A program made the position numbers and the translations under genes. A DNA stretch of 64,000 bases, from contig JAHJQQ010000052.1 of the NCBI GenBank assembly GCA_018819175.1, positions 1 through 64,000 of the forward strand. The letters are read 5' to 3'. This DNA comes from Gammaproteobacteria bacterium. GTDB lineage: Bacteria; Pseudomonadota; Gammaproteobacteria; Thiohalobacterales; Thiohalobacteraceae. Of this stretch, positions 59,335 through 64,000 are shown piece by piece; positions within the stretch are counted from its first letter, which is position 1, and each line of letters begins with the position of its first letter. The notes below the pieces were generated by a model. That model was not told where the DNA came from. It made no database searches and worked only from the letters and a program-made list of their open reading frames with translations.

Positions 59335-61509
59335 ATGAGCCGAAGTGAAGCCCGCGCACAAGCAGTCTTTGAAATTACCACGGGCGAGCCTATAGCAGCC
59401 GCCAAGCCGAAATCACTCGAAGAAATCTGGGCCGCTGATGTTTTCACTCTGGCAAAGATGGAAAGTACATTGTCGAAGATCGCATTCAAGGCAATGAAAA
59501 AGACCATGGAAACCGGTGCATCTCTGGCACCCGACGTAGCCGATGATGTGGCTGCGGCAATGAAAACCTGGGCATTGTCGAGAGGCGCCAACTACTTCGC
59601 GCATATTTTCTATCCGCTCACAGGGGCGTCCGCTGAAAAGCACGACAGCTTCATTGTCACGGATTCCAGCGGCAAGGCCGTTACCGAATTCAGCGGCAGC
59701 CTGTTAACCAAAGGCGAACCGGATGGCTCTTCCTTCCCCAATGGTGGTATTCGGCAAACCAATGCGGCACGCGGCTACACCTTTTGGGACCCGACCAGCC
59801 CGGCCTTCATCCTCGACACCGAAAATGGCGCGACACTGTGCATCCCTTCCGTGTTCGTATCCTGGACAGGCGAGGCACTGGATAAAAAAGTCCCACTGCT
59901 GCGCTCGAACGCCGCGATGAACATGGCGGGCGCCAAGGTACTCAAGCTGATGGGAGAGCAGGAAATCGCCCCGCTGAATTCAAGCTGTGGCGCAGAGCAG
60001 GAATATTTCCTGATTGACTCAACCTTTGCCGCGCTGCGTCCGGATCTGCTGCTGGCCGGCCGCACGTTGTTTGGTGCCGCACCCGCCAAAGGCCAGGAAT
60101 TCGATGACCACTACTTCGGCGCGATTCCTGAGCGTGTACAGATCTATATGGAGGCCGTTGAAGAACAACTGTATCGCTTGGGCATTCCGGCCAAGACACG
60201 CCACAACGAAGTTGCACCCGGTCAGTTCGAAATCGCACCGTATTTCGAAGCCGCCAACGTCGCCGCTGATCATCAGCAGATGTTGATGACCGTGCTGAAG
60301 AATACCGCCAAGAAGCATGGTTTCGTGTGCCTGCTGCACGAAAAACCTTTCGCCGGCATCAATGGTTCCGGTAAACACGTCAATTGGTCGATCGGTAACG
60401 CCACGCAGGGCAATCTGCTCGATCCCGGCAAGACGCCGCACGACAACCTTAACTTCCTGTTGTTTTGTGGCGCGGTCATCCGTGGCGTTCATCTGTATGG
60501 CCCGTTACTACGTGCAGTCATCGCCTCGGCAGGCAACGATCATCGGCTTGGCGCCAACGAGGCGCCACCTGCGATCCTGTCCGTCTATCTGGGCAGCGAA
60601 ATCGAGGCCATCTTTGAGATGATCAAAGACGGCAAACTGGACTCCGCGGGCGAAAGCAGCATCATGAATCTGGGACTTTCGCAGATCATCCCGTTCGCCA
60701 AGGACGCTGGTGACCGTAACCGTACTTCACCCTTTGCCTTTACCGGTAACCGCTTCGAATTCCGCGCCGTCGGCTCGCAGCAATCGGTATCGGGTCCGTT
60801 GATCGCCATGAACACCATGCTGGCTGACTCATTGAACTGGATTGCAGAAAAACTGGAGGCGGAACTCGCGAAAGGCACGGAGAAGCCAGCCGCGGTGGTC
60901 GCAGTGCTCAAAGAGTTGATGGCCCTGCACAGCAATGTCATTTTCGGTGGTAACGGCTATTCGCCGGAGTGGCACAAAATGGCAGTTGAAGAACGCGGCC
61001 TGCTGAATCTCCCTACCACTGCAGACGCCCTGCCCTATCTGAAAGATGAATCCATCAAGGCGTTGTTCGACAGAACCGGCGTGCTCTCTCCGGTAGAACT
61101 GGAAAGCCGCTATGAGGTGTACACGGAGGTCTACATCAAGTCCATTGCCGTGGAGGCCAAGCTGGTAGTGGATATCGCCAAAACCATTATTTATCCGGCC
61201 GCCATGCGTTATCTCTCCGATCTGGCGGAGACCAACGCGAGTGTGGCGGGCATGGGTTTGGAGCTGGACCTTACGACGGCGAAGACCATTGCCACGGAAT
61301 CCAATGCAATGATGGTAGCCGTCGCCAAGCTGGCTGTAGCCTATGCAAAGGAAGACTTCGCCAGCACGGACGAACACATGCAATACTGCGCCACGGTTAT
61401 CCGCAGCCTCATGAATGAGGTGCGCCTGCATGCGGATGCGTTGGAGGCGGAAATCGCCGACGAACAGTGGCCGTTGCCGAAATATCGGGAGATGCTGTTC
61501 ATCAAGTAA
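59335..61509 (+). CDS. glnN: Type III glutamine synthetase
   Basis: 724 residues, the length of GSIII and much longer than GSI/GSII (about 360-470). Catalytic marks are CGAEQEYFLID, RHNEVAPGQFEIAP, GINGSGKHVNWSIG and NRTSPFAFTGNRFEFRAVGS. GSIII is best known from Bacteroidetes and cyanobacteria and is less frequent in gammaproteobacteria. It forms glutamine from glutamate and ammonia in the cytoplasm. GAGG lies eight bases upstream of ATG 59335. It converges on the DUF2126 gene and has no visible nitrogen-regulatory partner. Confidence 0.93.
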   Translation: MSRSEARAQAVFEITTGEPIAAAKPKSLEEIWAADVFTLAKMESTLSKIAFKAMKKTMETGASLAPDVADDVAAAMKTWALSRGANYFAHIFYPLTGASAEKHDSFIVTDSSGKAVTEFSGSLLTKGEPDGSSFPNGGIRQTNAARGYTFWDPTSPAFILDTENGATLCIPSVFVSWTGEALDKKVPLLRSNAAMNMAGAKVLKLMGEQEIAPLNSSCGAEQEYFLIDSTFAALRPDLLLAGRTLFGAAPAKGQEFDDHYFGAIPERVQIYMEAVEEQLYRLGIPAKTRHNEVAPGQFEIAPYFEAANVAADHQQMLMTVLKNTAKKHGFVCLLHEKPFAGINGSGKHVNWSIGNATQGNLLDPGKTPHDNLNFLLFCGAVIRGVHLYGPLLRAVIASAGNDHRLGANEAPPAILSVYLGSEIEAIFEMIKDGKLDSAGESSIMNLGLSQIIPFAKDAGDRNRTSPFAFTGNRFEFRAVGSQQSVSGPLIAMNTMLADSLNWIAEKLEAELAKGTEKPAAVVAVLKELMALHSNVIFGGNGYSPEWHKMAVEERGLLNLPTTADALPYLKDESIKALFDRTGVLSPVELESRYEVYTEVYIKSIAVEAKLVVDIAKTIIYPAAMRYLSDLAETNASVAGMGLELDLTTAKTIATESNAMMVAVAKLAVAYAKEDFASTDEHMQYCATVIRSLMNEVRLHADALEAEIADEQWPLPKYREMLFIK

Positions 61510-61523
61510 TTGGCATAAAATTA

Positions 61524-61560
61524 GGCCTGTACCGATACTGTCGGCGCAGGTCTTGTTGTT
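61524..61560 (+). terminator. Hairpin between convergent genes
   Basis: GGCCTGTA-CCGA-TACTG-TCGG-CGCAGGTC (61524-61552) followed by a T-rich stretch (TTGTTGTT). A likely terminator for glnN; the reverse orientation has no clear T run. Confidence 0.5.
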
Positions 61561-61571
61561 CACACTTAAGC

Positions 61572-63707
61572 TCAGGTCCTGCGCAGATCGAAACAGTATT
61601 CAGTCAAGGCCTCGGCAGGCGGCAGGATCGCCTCTGGCAGCTCGCTCAATTCAATCTCTTCCACGACAAAGCGTTCACGAATCCGTCGGCGTGCTTCGTC
61701 CAGTGAGTCGGGCAGACCGTCATAGGATTCACCCCGAGGTTGCCACTCATGCAGTGTGATACGCAGCCCCCGTTCAGCGCCGGACGGTAACAGGGTGAGC
61801 ACGATCGGCCCCTGCGCGCCAATACCCGGATGCAGACCAGCCCAGGGCACGAAGGCACGATAGCGCAGACCCATAATCAACAGTACGTCTGCACTGTCCT
61901 GCTCCTTGCGCATAGGAATGCGATAACCACCGACCCGCAATTGCCAGCCGTCGATATCCTCGGCATGCTGCGCTGCATCAAACCTCAGGCAGAGCTGCAG
62001 GCGTGTCGTGCTGGCATCCACCAGACGCGATCCGCCGGAGTGTTCGGCAGCATCACCCAGTAACGGCCAGAACTCAATGGCGCGGTCGACATCAAGACGG
62101 CAGCCAGCAAACTCAGCATGTCCGATATGACGCCAGGAATCGTTATACAGGCGCTGCGTGATCGGTTCTTCCAAACCAAACCCGGCGTTTTCCAGATCAC
62201 TGAAGACCGATTGCAGATCCTGGCGCAGGTAAAATGGCAGCGCGAAACGATCATGCAAGCGGCTGCCCCATTCGATCAGTGGGTGATTCTGTTCTTGCTT
62301 ACTCAGCATCGCTGCCAGCGCACGGAGCATAGCGGCAATGGCCGCAGCGGTTTCCGCATCGCTCGCCATGCGAAAGGCACGGAATTCAACCAGCCCGAGG
62401 CAACCTCGACCGGGCAGGTTGGGATTCCAGAGTTTTTCGATATTCACTTCGCTGCGGTGCGCATTGCCCGAAGTGTCAACCAGAAATGGACTCAGGCTGC
62501 GCCATATGAATTCGGGTTCCGGTTCAGCTGTCGCGGCAAGCTGTTGCAACGCCACGTGCATTTCACTGAACGATTCCAATACATTCTCATCGGCACGCGG
62601 TGACTGACTGGAACTGCCGATATACGGCGGCGCGAACCAATAAGACAGTGCCGGATGGCGATTAAGATAGATGACTAATCGGGCCAGTAACTGGGGTGCA
62701 ATAAAAAACGGACTGCGCTCGGGGCTGGGTCCACCGAGTGTGAACTGCCCACCCCCACCGCTTTCCGAAATTTCACCGTTGTACTGCAAACGATAGGGTG
62801 CCAGCCTTGCAGATTCCGCTGCAACATACAGACGACGGCTCATCTCCAGAAATTCACCGACACTGTTTACAGGTGCGGCATTGATTTCCAGCACGGCAGG
62901 ATCGGGCGTCAATGTAGTCCAGGCGACAGTTTCATCAACCGGTGGTGGAAACCCACGCCATACCAGCGTCGTGATTCCGACTGCATGCGCAGCCGCTCCC
63001 ACGCAATCTAAAAAGCCCGTGAATAGCGCCACCTCCGCGAATTGCGGCAATTCCATACAGGGTTGTAAGCTATTCACCGGTCCCGTGGGCGCACAACCGA
63101 GCGTAACAAGATAACGCCCCTCCCCCGCAAGATCATCCACGGCGCCGCTTGGCGGGACAGCTTGTGTATGGAGGGAAGCACGACCAAGACGAGGATCCTT
63201 CTCCGGATCAGCGTTGAGTTCCTGCCCAGCTCCATCGATGCGGAACAGCACACGCAGACCCATCTCTCCGTCGGTTTGAAAGCCTGCTGCATTCCATCCC
63301 CTGCGACACAATGCAACGATCAAAGATCGCCAGAACGCATTCAAGAGAGGCTCATCGCAAGAGCATGAATTACCCAGTGGGTCGGTCGGCAGCCCATCGG
63401 CCAGCGGACGAGAATCGCGACGTCGATACAGTCCCAGACTCCAGCGTGGGCTCTCTTCACCAGGATATTGGCGCCCCAGCGTGCGCAGCATGAACGAACC
63501 GGGACAATGGCTATGGAGGTGCTCAATAATGCGACAGGCAATGGTCTGCTTGGTATCGCCCAGTGCATCGGTGAGCCATTCGAGCGACTGCGAGCGGCGG
63601 TTAGTGAATGTTGGTTCGGCGCCAATCCAGATATCGAGTCCGCAGCCATTCACTGCCTCATCGTGGGCATAGATTGCTGCCTCAAAACTGCCGTTGTCGG
63701 ATTTCAC
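61572..63707 (-). CDS. DUF2126 family protein, stand-alone
   Basis: About 711 residues if it starts at GTG 63707 (VKSDNGSFEAAIYAHDEAVN); GTG 63818 would add 37 residues without family character. Neither has a clear ribosome binding site. DUF2126 marks: LDIWIGAEPTFTNRRS, GRQYPGEESPRWSLGLYRR, VLEINAAPV, GSSSQSPRADENVLE and VEFRAFRM. In many genomes this domain is fused behind a bacterial transglutaminase. Here a separate transglutaminase gene starts divergently at 63841. The function is unknown, possibly peptide or polyglutamate modification with ATP-grasp-type partners. Confidence 0.85.
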   Translation of the reverse strand: MKSDNGSFEAAIYAHDEAVNGCGLDIWIGAEPTFTNRRSQSLEWLTDALGDTKQTIACRIIEHLHSHCPGSFMLRTLGRQYPGEESPRWSLGLYRRRDSRPLADGLPTDPLGNSCSCDEPLLNAFWRSLIVALCRRGWNAAGFQTDGEMGLRVLFRIDGAGQELNADPEKDPRLGRASLHTQAVPPSGAVDDLAGEGRYLVTLGCAPTGPVNSLQPCMELPQFAEVALFTGFLDCVGAAAHAVGITTLVWRGFPPPVDETVAWTTLTPDPAVLEINAAPVNSVGEFLEMSRRLYVAAESARLAPYRLQYNGEISESGGGGQFTLGGPSPERSPFFIAPQLLARLVIYLNRHPALSYWFAPPYIGSSSQSPRADENVLESFSEMHVALQQLAATAEPEPEFIWRSLSPFLVDTSGNAHRSEVNIEKLWNPNLPGRGCLGLVEFRAFRMASDAETAAAIAAMLRALAAMLSKQEQNHPLIEWGSRLHDRFALPFYLRQDLQSVFSDLENAGFGLEEPITQRLYNDSWRHIGHAEFAGCRLDVDRAIEFWPLLGDAAEHSGGSRLVDASTTRLQLCLRFDAAQHAEDIDGWQLRVGGYRIPMRKEQDSADVLLIMGLRYRAFVPWAGLHPGIGAQGPIVLTLLPSGAERGLRITLHEWQPRGESYDGLPDSLDEARRRIRERFVVEEIELSELPEAILPPAEALTEYCFDLRRT

Positions 63708-63840
63708 CGAGGAGAGTTTATCAGCTCTGCTACGCAGGTAACATGTCACACATGCAGAACAATCCAACGCTCCGTACCGCACCCGCACTGTTTGAGGGCA
63801 TGAGATACCTTTTATCACCCTGGTGGGCTAGACTCTCCCG

Positions 63841-64000
63841 ATGCGCCGCATACAAATCCAACACCTGACACGCTACCATTACGCGGAAACAGTCACGCTG
63901 TTACCGCATACTCTTCTGCTGAGACCACGCGAGGGGCACGATATACGCGTGCTGTCCTCAAAGTTGGACATAAGCCCTGCGTATAAAATCCGCTGGAGCC
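63841..64000 (+). CDS. Transglutaminase-like protein, N-terminus (cut by window edge)
   Basis: Open from ATG 63841 to the right edge (53 codons). MRRIQIQHLTRYHYAETVTL, then LLRPREGHDIRVLSSKLDISP, is the Bact_transglu_N domain that precedes bacterial transglutaminase-like cysteine protease domains. Divergent from the DUF2126 gene, with which it is usually associated. The catalytic part lies beyond the window. Confidence 0.85.
   Translation, partial: MRRIQIQHLTRYHYAETVTLLPHTLLLRPREGHDIRVLSSKLDISPAYKIRWS

Noticed and set aside
60829..61563. 244-codon minus-strand frame antisense to the end of glnN
   Set aside because: GSIII motifs on the plus strand are continuous; the antisense frame has no ribosome binding site.

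Overview
The window reads as chromosomal DNA of a gammaproteobacterium, probably a sulfur-oxidising or denitrifying lineage near the Chromatiales and allied 'Thio-' groups. This is inferred from the gene families present: Mla lipid transport, an EXDD-type RelA, YbiT, class I photolyase, NorD/NnrS, DsrE proteins and a VPxPA-CTERM protein. It is not a taxonomic assignment. Coding density is high. Many intergenic gaps hold small palindromic or MITE-like repeats, several in more than one copy. No CRISPR array, rRNA or prophage was seen.

Layout. 1-3890: 5' part (minus strand) of a very long secreted protein with 14 RCC1 repeats inserted in a bacterial Ig-like domain, then fibronectin III repeats that run off the left edge. 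4497-4572: tRNA-Arg(CCT). 4612-8784: minus-strand signalling operon (REC-HD-GYP, small membrane protein, hybrid histidine kinase, lone receiver). 8879-12065: RelA-type (p)ppGpp enzyme and an AEC transporter. 12277-14658: PAS-GGDEF-EAL protein. 14701-17915: Mla-type lipid ABC transporter (E, F, D, lipoprotein). 18039-20492: partner-switching set (HDOD-PP2C phosphatase, RsbW-like kinase, STAS). 20544-23341: a second small membrane protein plus sensor pair, here with PAS-GGDEF-EAL output. 23566-28194: nitric-oxide accessory genes (membrane ferredoxin, NorD, NnrS) behind an FNR/DNR-like site. 28285-33741: DUF4197, CarS-like synthase, phosphoesterase, anion permease and MtfA peptidase. 33929-36553: GH17-GT2 glucan synthase. 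36912-44904: oxidoreductase, cupin, potassium-channel operon, histidine phosphatase, thioredoxin-HEAT protein and photolyase. 45170-49016: porin, two secreted DsrE proteins and a divergent ECF sigma/anti-sigma pair. 49112-50197: NadA. 50479-52899: AraC/NmrA/DUF1772 cassette. 53200-58142: VPxPA-CTERM protein, L,D-transpeptidase and YbiT. 59335-64000: type III glutamine synthetase, DUF2126 protein and the start of a transglutaminase.

The strongest candidate for an undescribed system is 46583-49016. The anti-sigma factor has one transmembrane helix, and its periplasmic domain is a DsrE-like fold related to two secreted DsrE proteins encoded divergently. All three keep a cysteine at the same place (C-[NT]-N-[TS]). 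The sigma operon and the nearest DsrE gene have matching ECF-type promoters (GGAATA, 16-nt spacer, TCTA core) facing away from each other. I infer that the sigma factor drives both sides and that the DsrE domain senses a periplasmic sulfur or redox signal, or the secreted DsrE proteins themselves.

Second themes are the two paralogous 'small membrane protein + sensor' modules with different outputs, and the partner-switching set placed directly upstream of the Mla transporter. The window is rich in c-di-GMP enzymes: one HD-GYP and two GGDEF-EAL proteins within about 16 kb.
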